Origin: Methylobacterium sp. C25
GTDB taxonomy: Bacteria > Pseudomonadota > Alphaproteobacteria > Rhizobiales > Beijerinckiaceae
DNA: 64,000 nucleotides
Direction: 5' to 3'
Assembly (NCBI RefSeq): GCF_021352225.1
Contig: NZ_JAAUVI010000004.1
Coordinates: 248,001 to 312,000 of the forward strand
The notes below the pieces were generated by a model. It was not told where the DNA came from. It did not search any database and saw only the letters and a list, made by a program, of their open reading frames with translations. Shown one piece after another: positions 34,806 through 42,645 of this stretch; position 1 is the first letter of the stretch; each line of letters starts with the position of its first letter. The position numbers were made by a program, and so were the translations under genes.

Positions 34806-36149
34806 TCAGCGCTGTGCGAGGGTCCGATCGTCCAGCGGTACGGCCTCGGCGCCCCTGAGATTGTCCGAGCGCCCCTTCGGCGAAGCAATCTGGGCCTCCG
34901 GGAAGGCCTTTCCGCTCTTGGCCAGGGCTTCCCCGTGCTCGAACAGGGCCTTCATGTATTTCGGATCGAACGGGCCCGGCGAAACCTTGTCGAAGCGGCC
35001 GTCGATCTCGGCGACCCGCAGGTCGAGATGTGTCCGGGCGGCAAAGGCCCGGGTGATCGCCAGGGCGCCTTGCGTCTGCGCCTTGATTGCCGCCGACACG
35101 GTGCCGCTGAGGACGCCGAGCACCGTGCGCGGCACCAGACCGAATTCCGGCGTGAGCTTGTTGTTGATCACGAGATAGACGGTGCTCGCTGGGAGCTTCG
35201 GGCCGCCTTCCGGCGCACCGGCGAGCGTCGCAGCCGGTGCCAGATAATACGGTGCCATGGATCCGCCGTCGTCGTGCATCTCCTGGATGTGCTTGCCGCC
35301 CTCGGTGACTGCATTGATCATCACCGGTGGGAACACGCCGGGAACAGCGGTGGAGGCGAGCACGATCTCGCGAAACAGCTTCAACGGCCTGTCACCGTAT
35401 TTCCGGGCGTCCGGGCCGCTCGCGAGGCTTGCGATCGCGCCCATGTCCCAGACGACCGGGCGCTCGGTCTCGACCTGCGTCGTCGCGACGAGGAGGCGGC
35501 GGCCCTTGGCATGCTCGGCAGCGATCGCCTTCAGGAGATCGGGCGTGACTGACCTGTCGATCCGGTCCTTCAGCGGCCAGGTATCGGTCAGGGCCGCGTT
35601 GGTGCCGCCGAACTCGAACACGTCGGCGGCGGTGATTTCGGTGTAATTCTGCTTGAGCGACGCATCCGCGCCCGAGCCGACGAACGCGAACGGTGCGATC
35701 AACGCGCCGGTGCTCACCCCGGTGATCACGCCGAAGCTCGGACGGTTGCCGGCCTGCGACCAACCGCTCAGGATGCCGGCCGCGAAGGCGCCGTTCTCGC
35801 CACCCCCGGAAATGACGAGCCAGGGGTCACGTGCGGCAGCAGCCTCGCCGACTACCTTCTGGAAGGCTGCCGGATCGTCGCCGGCGAACCTCACGGAACC
35901 GGGCAGATCCTCGGGCTTGGCGCTGGCGGTCTCCTGGGCCGTGAACGGCGTGCGCTCCTGCCTGCCCTGCTGGAGCGGATCGGGCGCTTGCGGCTTCGGC
36001 GAGGCCCTCTCGCCCGCCTGCGGGCGCTGATGCTGCGCCGGAGAGCGCGCGAGCGCGCCGTCGTCGAAACCAAACCCGAGGGCGATCAGGATCGCCCCCG
36101 TCATCGCTCCGCGCCGGTTGGCGCTCATCGTCGTCGGTTCTGATGTCAT
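34806..36149 (-). CDS. Exported patatin-like phospholipase
   Basis: A 447-residue protein with an N-terminal hydrophobic leader (TGAILIALGFGFDDGALA) and a proline-rich linker, followed by a patatin domain. The oxyanion segment is VISGGGENGAFAAGI, the nucleophile is in GVITGVSTGALIAPF (GxSxG), and the catalytic Asp appears in MHDDGGSMAPYY. Patatins are serine lipases with a Ser-Asp dyad. Similar to the alphaproteobacterial patatin-like lipoproteins. The start at 36149 has GAGG just upstream. Confidence 0.83.
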   Translation of the reverse strand: MTSEPTTMSANRRGAMTGAILIALGFGFDDGALARSPAQHQRPQAGERASPKPQAPDPLQQGRQERTPFTAQETASAKPEDLPGSVRFAGDDPAAFQKVVGEAAAARDPWLVISGGGENGAFAAGILSGWSQAGNRPSFGVITGVSTGALIAPFAFVGSGADASLKQNYTEITAADVFEFGGTNAALTDTWPLKDRIDRSVTPDLLKAIAAEHAKGRRLLVATTQVETERPVVWDMGAIASLASGPDARKYGDRPLKLFREIVLASTAVPGVFPPVMINAVTEGGKHIQEMHDDGGSMAPYYLAPAATLAGAPEGGPKLPASTVYLVINNKLTPEFGLVPRTVLGVLSGTVSAAIKAQTQGALAITRAFAARTHLDLRVAEIDGRFDKVSPGPFDPKYMKALFEHGEALAKSGKAFPEAQIASPKGRSDNLRGAEAVPLDDRTLAQR

Positions 36150-36591
36150 GGCGATACCTCGAGGACGAGAGCAGTCTCACGACGACATGGTCACCATACG
36201 GTGCCCACGAAACCATGACTCATCAAGAGTTCCCAAACTCTTTCCTTGGAAAAGCTTCTGGGAAATCAATTGTGGGCCAGATCCGGCCCGACTGCCGTGT
36301 CCTGACTGCCTCATCTGCGTTCGCGCCGAAGCGCTCTCAGCCGCCTCGACGCAGAAACACCCAAGCCATCGGCCAGTTCCGATGATATTGCGCTGCAACG
36401 GCGCCCTTCGTCATCGCTGTGCGACTTCGCACCCGATTTCCGCCAAACCAATGGCTAAGCCTGACTTCGACGATTCGCAGATGAGGACCGAACCGGTCCC
36501 TTACGATGACGATCCGCCGCAACGGCCCCGACCGCGTGCTGTGTCGCTTCTCCTGAGAGACCGTCCGGCAAAGACCCTGGAGTATCCAGCG
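36150..36591. other. Intergenic region between the patatin gene and the exported protein at 36592
   Basis: About 440 bp with no convincing gene. Its first part near 36220-36270 is relatively AT-rich. The frame of the downstream gene is open here, but a signal peptide at 36592 marks the true start. A short in-frame ATG at 36450 is therefore less likely. Confidence 0.3.
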
Positions 36592-37794
36592 ATGATCCGA
36601 CTTGCGACGCAGACGCGCCATCCGCTCGCGATCCTCGGCTTGGCAGTCCTGACCGCGTTCGCTGCCCCGACAGGAGCGACGGCCCAGACTGCGCCCGTCA
36701 CCACGACGCCACCGGGAAAACCCGACGCCTGCGGGCTCGTGCAGAAATCCGATCTCGAAACGCTGTTTCCCGGACGCCCGGTCGAAAGCAAGGGCGCGAC
36801 GCTGAGCCTGGTCTTCAAGGGGCCCCAGTACAATCAGGGCTGCCAGTATCTCGTACGCCTGCCGAGCCCGACCTCGCGATCCGATCTGGCGAAGTTCGTG
36901 ACCGTGACGGTCGTGTTGTCCGGTGAGGGGACGAGCGGCCGAGGCGGCTCCATCGACGTCTTCAAGAACGTGCTCAGCACGCGCACCAAGATTGCCGAAT
37001 CCGATCCCCACAAGAAGCGCACGATCGAACCCGCGCGCGGCATCGGCGACGAGGCCTTCCAGGAGGTGTCCGAGTACACGACGGACGTGCGCGTCCGCAA
37101 AGGCGATCTCGTCTTCGTCATCTCCCTCGACAATTACTCGACGCAGACCTTGCCGAACGCCCTGGCGCTGGCTGAGCAGGCGGCGGGACGCTGGCAGGAG
37201 GGAACCGGCATGGTTGCGGGCACGGATACGGCCGTGAAGAGCCCCGTCACGCCGAAAGACGAGGTCATCATCCCGCCGGATACCCGCAAATCCGCTCAAG
37301 CCCCGGTCGATCGCTGGCCCGACGCCTGCGCTCTCCTGAAGGAAGACGACGTGCGCGCGGTGTTCGGCGACATGAAGCTCGATCCGGTCCGCAAGGTCAT
37401 GGGCACCCTGACCTCCGACGGGCGCGAGCAGAAGGTCGAGAAGCTGCCGAACCCGATCGCCTGTCACTATACGGCGAGCAAGGTGCTGACCGAAGGCGGT
37501 GCCCGGAAGATCATCACCAACACGATCTCGCTGAACGTCCAGGACGTTGCCGCGACGCCCGAACTCGCGCTCAAATATTATCAGATCTCGAAGAAGGTCG
37601 GCGATGCCAAGACCGACCTGCAGGGGATCGGTGACGAGGCCGCGCTTTCGCCGACCAACCAGATCGTCATCCGCAAGGGCGTGGTCAACATCGCGGTCCG
37701 CGTCGGCGGCGACATGCGTGACAAAGCGCTCTATGACGACGCGACCCAGCGCGTGAACACCATCGCCAAGCGCGTCGCGGCGCATATGCCCTAA
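36592..37794 (+). CDS. Exported hypothetical protein with two similar halves
   Basis: A 400-residue protein with a signal peptide (LAILGLAVLTAFAAPTGATA). Two related halves follow, each starting with a cysteine segment: KPDACGLVQKSDLETLFPG near residue 45 and WPDACALLKEDDVRAVFGD near residue 240. Each half also has an internal GIGDEAF or GIGDEAAL and a cysteine (QGCQYLV, IACHYTA). The duplication indicates a tandem domain, probably periplasmic and disulfide-bonded. GGAG lies 9 bases before the ATG. No family name recalled; it precedes the malyl-CoA lyase by 84 bp. Confidence 0.65.
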   Translation: MIRLATQTRHPLAILGLAVLTAFAAPTGATAQTAPVTTTPPGKPDACGLVQKSDLETLFPGRPVESKGATLSLVFKGPQYNQGCQYLVRLPSPTSRSDLAKFVTVTVVLSGEGTSGRGGSIDVFKNVLSTRTKIAESDPHKKRTIEPARGIGDEAFQEVSEYTTDVRVRKGDLVFVISLDNYSTQTLPNALALAEQAAGRWQEGTGMVAGTDTAVKSPVTPKDEVIIPPDTRKSAQAPVDRWPDACALLKEDDVRAVFGDMKLDPVRKVMGTLTSDGREQKVEKLPNPIACHYTASKVLTEGGARKIITNTISLNVQDVAATPELALKYYQISKKVGDAKTDLQGIGDEAALSPTNQIVIRKGVVNIAVRVGGDMRDKALYDDATQRVNTIAKRVAAHMP

Positions 37795-37878
37795 TGGTTG
37801 TACTCGGGTAGCCTTTACGCGGAGGCGGCGGGTGAACTACGGGAGGCGGAAACACGCGCCTTCCGGAGCCCGAACCAC

Positions 37879-38928
37879 ATGAAACTTCCGCGCCGCTTCT
37901 TCCAGCCGCTCGCCGCCGGGGCCCCCGAGCCGTTCCGCGAGCTTCCGGTGAAGCTGGAGCGGATGATCCACTTCGTGCCGCCGCACAACGAGAAGGTCCG
38001 CGCCAATGTCGGCGACCTCGCCGCGACGGTGGACGTGGTGCTCGGCAACCTCGAAGACGCCGTGCCGGCCGACCAGAAGGAGGCCGCGCGCAAGGGCTTC
38101 ATCGCCATGGGCAAGGAGGTCGATTTCGCCAAGACCGGCACCGGCCTCTGGACCCGCATCAACGCCCTGAACTCGCCCTGGATTCTCGACGACCTGTTCG
38201 AGGTCGTCGGCGAGATCGGCAACAAGCTCGACGTGATCATGGTGCCGAAGGTCGAGGGGCCTTGGGACATCCATTATATCGACCAGCTGCTCGCCCAGCT
38301 CGAGGCGCGTCACAAGGTCGAGAAGCCGATCCTGGTCCACGCCATCCTCGAGACGGCCGAGGGTGTCGCCAACGTCGATGCCATCGCCTCCGCCTCCCCG
38401 CGCATGCACGGCATGAGCCTTGGCCCGGCCGATCTCGCGGCCTCGCGCAGCATGAAGACCACCCGCGTCGGCGGCGGCCATCCCGAGTATCGCGTCATCG
38501 CCGATGCCAGGGGCGAAGAGGCTCGGGCGAGCGCTCAGCAGGACCTCTGGCACTACACGATCGCGAAGATGGTCGATGCCTGCGCCGCCAACGGCATCAA
38601 GGCCTTCTACGGCCCGTTCGGCGATTTCTCGGATGCCGCGGCCTGCGAGGTTCAGTTCCGCAACGCCTTCCTGATGGGCTGTGCCGGCGCCTGGACGCTT
38701 CATCCGAGCCAGGTCACCATCGCCAAGAAGGTTTTTGCGCCGGATCCGGACGAGGTGAACTTCGCCGCCCGCATCGTCGAGGCCATGCCCGACGGCACCG
38801 GTGCGGTGATGCTCGACGGCAAGATGCAGGACGATGCCACCTGGAAGCAGGCCAAGGTCATCGTCGACCTCGCCCGCCTCGTCGCCGACAAGGACCCGGA
38901 ACTGGCGAAAGTCTACAAGCTGCCTTGA
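37879..38928 (+). CDS. mcl: Malyl-CoA/beta-methylmalyl-CoA lyase (CitE family)
   Basis: Cleaves or forms malyl-CoA and beta-methylmalyl-CoA (acetyl- or propionyl-CoA plus glyoxylate). The 349-residue protein has the CitE-like barrel signatures [57 protein letters not shown] and [19 protein letters not shown]. The tail [18 protein letters not shown] is also family-typical. It looks closer to what I remember of the Chloroflexus-type enzyme than to the usual proteobacterial MclA. In methylotrophs it would act in the serine cycle or ethylmalonyl-CoA pathway; precise substrate unproven. The RBS is a distant GGAG. Confidence 0.85.
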   Translation: MKLPRRFFQPLAAGAPEPFRELPVKLERMIHFVPPHNEKVRANVGDLAATVDVVLGNLEDAVPADQKEAARKGFIAMGKEVDFAKTGTGLWTRINALNSPWILDDLFEVVGEIGNKLDVIMVPKVEGPWDIHYIDQLLAQLEARHKVEKPILVHAILETAEGVANVDAIASASPRMHGMSLGPADLAASRSMKTTRVGGGHPEYRVIADARGEEARASAQQDLWHYTIAKMVDACAANGIKAFYGPFGDFSDAAACEVQFRNAFLMGCAGAWTLHPSQVTIAKKVFAPDPDEVNFAARIVEAMPDGTGAVMLDGKMQDDATWKQAKVIVDLARLVADKDPELAKVYKLP

Positions 38929-38986
38929 TGGGGATGCAGACTTCGATCGGATGACAGGAGCGTCGAGCCGGCCTATTTTACCGCTT

Positions 38987-39340
38987 ATGGCCGAGACCGT
39001 GATGCACGAAGACCTGATCAAGACCGCCAAGTTCAACCTTGGAGCGGTGGTCCGTCACCGAATCTACCCGTTCCGCGGCGTCGTGTTCGACGTCGACCCG
39101 GAATTCGCCAACACCGAGGAATGGTGGGAGGCGATTCCGGAGGAGGTCCGGCCGCGCCGGGATCAGCCTTTCTACCACCTGCTCGCCGAGAACGCGGACA
39201 GCGAGTACATCGCCTACGTCTCCGAGCAGAATCTGGTGCCGGACATGTCGGGCGAGGCCCTGCGCCATGCCGGTATCCCGGAGGTGTTCGACCGGGCGCC
39301 TGACGGCGCCTACCGGGTGCGGGCCGGCCACGCGAACTGA
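38987..39340 (+). CDS. hspQ: Heat-shock protein HspQ
   Basis: HspQ binds hemimethylated DNA in E. coli and affects Lon specificity. The 117-residue protein matches the family: AKFNLGAVVRHRIYPFRGVVFDVDPEF, then YHLLAENADSEYIAYVSEQNL, quoted here by its cores KFNLGAVVRHRIYPFRGVV and YVSEQNLVPD. The start is at 38987 or 39002; neither has a strong ribosome-binding site. It is followed by a strong terminator. Confidence 0.87.
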   Translation: MAETVMHEDLIKTAKFNLGAVVRHRIYPFRGVVFDVDPEFANTEEWWEAIPEEVRPRRDQPFYHLLAENADSEYIAYVSEQNLVPDMSGEALRHAGIPEVFDRAPDGAYRVRAGHAN

Positions 39341-39363
39341 GCGGCTCCAGGGTTCAGAATACG

Positions 39364-39395
39364 AAAAGGCCGGGCAGCACTGCCCGGCCTTTTTT
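39364..39395. terminator. Strong bidirectional terminator between hspQ and the ialB-family gene
   Basis: Arms AAAAGGCCGGGCAG (39364-39377) and CTGCCCGGCCTTTT (39380-39393) form a 14-bp hairpin with a CA loop and T run. The A run on the left makes it work for the convergent gene too. Confidence 0.88.
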
Positions 39396-39457
39396 CGTGA
39401 TCGATGAGGCTGCGCGCCTCGGCCCGATGACTCGGGCCGAGGCCATGACCGGAAAAC

Positions 39458-40249
39458 TTATTTCGGCGCGGCGTTCGCGGCCGGTGCGGTGGCGCCGCCC
39501 TGGCTCTCGAGCTTCTTGCGCATGTCGTCGCTCTTCTTCTCGAGCTCAGCCTGCAGCTTCTTCTGCTGCTCCTCGAGCACCTTCGGGTCGACGGCCGGGC
39601 CGTCGAAGGCCGTGCCGAAGCCGGCGAGCGGCACCGCGAAGATGACTTCCTTCTGGGTCTGGTTCTGGACCGCGACGTTGAGGGTGGTGCCCTTCTTGAG
39701 CGCGTTCATGAACTCGGCCGAGACGCCGCCGGCTTCCGCGAAGCAGCCATTGGGGAAGCAGACCGCGAACTTGCCGGCGGTGAGCTCCTTGCCGTCGACG
39801 TTGAAGCGGATGCCCGGGGCGAGCATCAGGCCGAGCGGCAGAAGGAAGCGGACGACCTTGACCTCCTGCTTCTGGGCCGGGTTCTTCATGTCGTAGACCG
39901 CGGCGGCGAGAACCGGCTGGCCGTTATCCGAGACGAAGTCGCGGGTGGTGTAGCAGACGTCGGTGCCCGAGTTCTTGTCGTTGCCGCAAACCTTGGTCCA
40001 CTTGTCCTGGCTCGGCTCGGACTTCACGTTGATGATCTGCGGGCCGGCCTGCTGGGCGGCGCCCTGCGGGGGCTGACCACCCGGGGCGGCCGGTGCCGGG
40101 GCGGTGGGCGCAGGTGCCGCCGGGGCGGCCTTCTTGTTGCCTTGGGCGAAGGCCGGGCTGGCAAGGCCGGCGCCGAGGCCCGCCAGAGCGATCAGCGTGG
40201 CAGTGCGCAGCGGGCGCGCGGGACGGTTTGCAAGAAACATCGGCTTCAT
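39458..40249 (-). CDS. Invasion-associated locus B (IalB) family exported protein
   Basis: A 263-residue secreted protein. Signal peptide ending ASPAFA, an Ala/Pro-rich linker (about 35 to 75), and a conserved domain with DKWTKVCGNDKNSGTDVCYT, LPLGLMLAPGIRF and FAVCFPNGCFAEAGGV; the Cys pairs are as in IalB relatives. The C-terminus is a Glu/Lys-rich coiled tail. In Bartonella, IalB aids red-cell invasion; in this non-pathogen it is a general periplasmic or envelope protein, role unknown. Confidence 0.87.
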   Translation of the reverse strand: MKPMFLANRPARPLRTATLIALAGLGAGLASPAFAQGNKKAAPAAPAPTAPAPAAPGGQPPQGAAQQAGPQIINVKSEPSQDKWTKVCGNDKNSGTDVCYTTRDFVSDNGQPVLAAAVYDMKNPAQKQEVKVVRFLLPLGLMLAPGIRFNVDGKELTAGKFAVCFPNGCFAEAGGVSAEFMNALKKGTTLNVAVQNQTQKEVIFAVPLAGFGTAFDGPAVDPKVLEEQQKKLQAELEKKSDDMRKKLESQGGATAPAANAAPK

Positions 40250-40631
40250 GACCCCTTCAACGAATTCTAATCGCTTCTGGTGCGGCTCAACTGACGCACA
40301 TTGCTGTCTGAGGACCAGCGGATGGCTGCGATCCGGCGATCCGACGGCAGGTCGACCCCGTCGCGAAAAGCCGGACCTTCGCGGACGTCGGGGCGCCTGA
40401 TTCAGCTAACCCGCTGCCCTGTCGAATGATCGCGCGGCCTGCTTTCTCCCCGTAATGAGGCGAAGGCATGACGCCTGCGCCGTACACCCATGCGGGCTGA
40501 ATCGGAAGAGCAAGAGCGGTCGCGATGAACGAGACTCGGCCGGTTCGGGGACTTCGCCCGATCCAGGACATTTAACGTCGGGTTAACCATAAGCGCCCCA
40601 TCACCGAGCACAGGATCGGGGATGCGTCCGG
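40250..40631. other. Intergenic region before the AMP-binding-like gene
   Basis: No convincing gene. A short symmetric element TTAAC-N5-GTTAA lies at 40572-40586, about 45 bp before the GTG at 40632, a possible operator. The rest has no recognised features. Confidence 0.3.
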
Positions 40632-41972
40632 GTGTCTGCGCATTGGGCTGTCACAGGGGCTGAGACGCTGGATACGCCCGTCATGGCGCGGATCGGGCTC
40701 GGCGCGCTGCTGCGCATGACCGCCCGGCGCCATCCCGATCGCGTCGCCCTGATCGATCCGGCGGACAAGCCGCTCTGGAGCGGCCGGCCGGCCATCACCT
40801 GGACCTACGCTGCCGCCGCCGAGATCGTCGATCGCCTCGCCCGCGGATTGCGCGCCTGGCGGCTGCCGCCCGGGAGCCGCATCGGACTGTGCCTGCCCGG
40901 CAGTGCCGAGAGCGCGCTGGCCCTCCTTGCGGTCGAGGCGGCCGGCCACACACCCTGCCTCCTGCCGGTCTCCTGGGACGAGGACAGCCTCGTCGCTGCC
41001 GTCCAGGGTGTCGGGGTCTCGGCCATCCTCACCCAGGCCCGCCTCGGCACGGGGGAACTTGCCGAGCGGATCTGCGCGGTCGCCGTGCGCTATTTCGGAC
41101 TGCGCTACGTCGCTGCGTTTGGGCCGGACGTTCCGGACGGCGTGATCAATCTCGACGGCATGGTGCTGGACGAACGCGCCGCTGCCTCGGACGAGCCGGG
41201 CGCGCGACCGTCGCCGGCACCCGTCGGCACCGGTATCGTCACCTTCGCCGCAGGCGATCCCGGCCGAGCGGTCCATCGCAGCTTCGGTTCCCTCGTCGCG
41301 GCAGCGACGGCGCATCTCGTGTCGACCCGCGTCGGCCCCGACGAGCGCATCCTCAGCCTGATCGGGCCGCACGACCTGCGCGGGCTCGCGACCGGCCTCA
41401 CCGCGTCGCTCGTCTCGGGTGCGGCTCTAGAAACCCTGCCGCTCTTCGACGGCGCGGCCTTTGCCGCCTCCTTGGCGCGCGAAGTACCGACGCACCTCGT
41501 CGCCCCGGGCTTCCTCGAAGCCAACCTCGCCGGACGCGCCCTGCCCTCGAGCTTGCGCTCGGTTGCCCTCGCCCACCGGGCCCCCGTCCGCTTCCCCAAC
41601 CGCAGCCGCCGGCCCGATCAGGCCCTGCGCGTCGAGGCCGTGATCGACAGCCTCGCCTTCGACGAGACCGCGATTCTGTCCGGCCGCCGCGGCACGGCCC
41701 GCGACCTCGCCCTCGTTCTGGCCTCGCCCGAGCGCCTCGCCTTGCCCGAATCGCTGATCGCGATCACCCGGACACAGGAAGGCCGGCTCGCCTTCCGGGG
41801 ACAGGCCTGCGCCTGTGCGCCGCTGCATCGCGGAATACCGGCATCGGAACCGGCCGAAATCTGGCGACCGAGCCCCTATGAACCGGTGGTCACGGCTGGC
41901 CTCGCCACGGCGCTCGTCGCCGGGCCGACCCATACCCGCGACGCTGTCCCCAGTTCCTTCGCGCACGCTTGA
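40632..41972 (+). CDS. Degenerate AMP-binding (acyl-CoA synthetase-like) protein
   Basis: A 446-residue protein resembling the N-terminal domain of adenylate-forming enzymes: RMTARRHPDRVALIDPAD, WTYAAAAEIVDRLARGLRAW, and GSRIGLCLPGSAESALALLAVEAAG. The usual P-loop (TSGTTGxPK) is replaced by TFAAGDPGRAVHRSFGSL, the adenine motif is not recognisable, and no C-terminal lysine domain follows. It is therefore probably not an active ligase and may have another job or be decaying. Start GTG. Codon use and frame are intact throughout. Confidence 0.65.
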   Translation: MSAHWAVTGAETLDTPVMARIGLGALLRMTARRHPDRVALIDPADKPLWSGRPAITWTYAAAAEIVDRLARGLRAWRLPPGSRIGLCLPGSAESALALLAVEAAGHTPCLLPVSWDEDSLVAAVQGVGVSAILTQARLGTGELAERICAVAVRYFGLRYVAAFGPDVPDGVINLDGMVLDERAAASDEPGARPSPAPVGTGIVTFAAGDPGRAVHRSFGSLVAAATAHLVSTRVGPDERILSLIGPHDLRGLATGLTASLVSGAALETLPLFDGAAFAASLAREVPTHLVAPGFLEANLAGRALPSSLRSVALAHRAPVRFPNRSRRPDQALRVEAVIDSLAFDETAILSGRRGTARDLALVLASPERLALPESLIAITRTQEGRLAFRGQACACAPLHRGIPASEPAEIWRPSPYEPVVTAGLATALVAGPTHTRDAVPSSFAHA

Positions 41973-42245
41973 CGGTTCCGACGTCCGGCGCCCCCGTTGC
42001 CGATGAGGCTCTTCGGCGCCCGATCCGATCTCTAGAATTTCCTTAAGGCTGCCAGACGATTGCAGGGGTCGATTGATCCCGGCGGCTGTCGAATCGCCGA
42101 AAATCGGCCATTCAATTCATCTCGCGCTCACTTGGAGAGCGGCATCGTCACGGAGTCGACATGGCCGGCGAACCAATCGTAGCCATGTGAGTTATTGCAC
42201 TGCGGCCCTTTCCTGGGCCGGCTATCTGAGGTATCAGCAACGCTT

Positions 42246-42587
42246 ATGGGTGCGCTGCAGCAAGTGCTAGTCGTCGACGACGGCGTTCGCCTCGCCGATC
42301 ATTCCCTGGCCGCCGACCTCGCAGGGCTCGGTTATGCCAGCGTCACCGCTTCGATCGAAGCCTTCGACGATGTGCTCGCGGTGATTGCGCGCCCCGCCGC
42401 CGTCCTGCTCCAGAGTTCCAATCGTCGCGACGCCGTCTACGAGCGACTGGCCACCCGCCTGCGCGAGCAGATGAAGAGCGGCGGCATCCCGGTGATCGAA
42501 CTGGACGGCGCCCCGACCCGCGTCGGTGCCCCCGTCGATCTCAAGAGCCGAATCGGTCCCTACGTGCTCAACGAGCCAGAGCTTTAG
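42246..42587 (+). CDS. Small degenerate receiver-like protein
   Basis: A 113-residue protein with LQQVLVVDDGVRLADHSLAA, like the start of a CheY receiver (strand one and the acidic pair), and an alpha/beta pattern after it. Where the phosphoacceptor Asp should be the sequence has AAVLLQSSNRR, so it is probably not phosphorylated in the usual way. The ATG at 42246 is the best start. It converges with mfd. Confidence 0.5.
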   Translation: MGALQQVLVVDDGVRLADHSLAADLAGLGYASVTASIEAFDDVLAVIARPAAVLLQSSNRRDAVYERLATRLREQMKSGGIPVIELDGAPTRVGAPVDLKSRIGPYVLNEPEL

Positions 42588-42645
42588 ACGGGATCGGCAA
42601 CGGGACGATGACAGGGGCGGGCCGCGAGGCTCGCCTTTTTTCATT

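Noticed and set aside
40287-40571. A 94-codon reverse frame upstream of the AMP-binding-like gene
   Set aside because: No ribosome-binding site, no domain, and it lies in a plausible promoter region.
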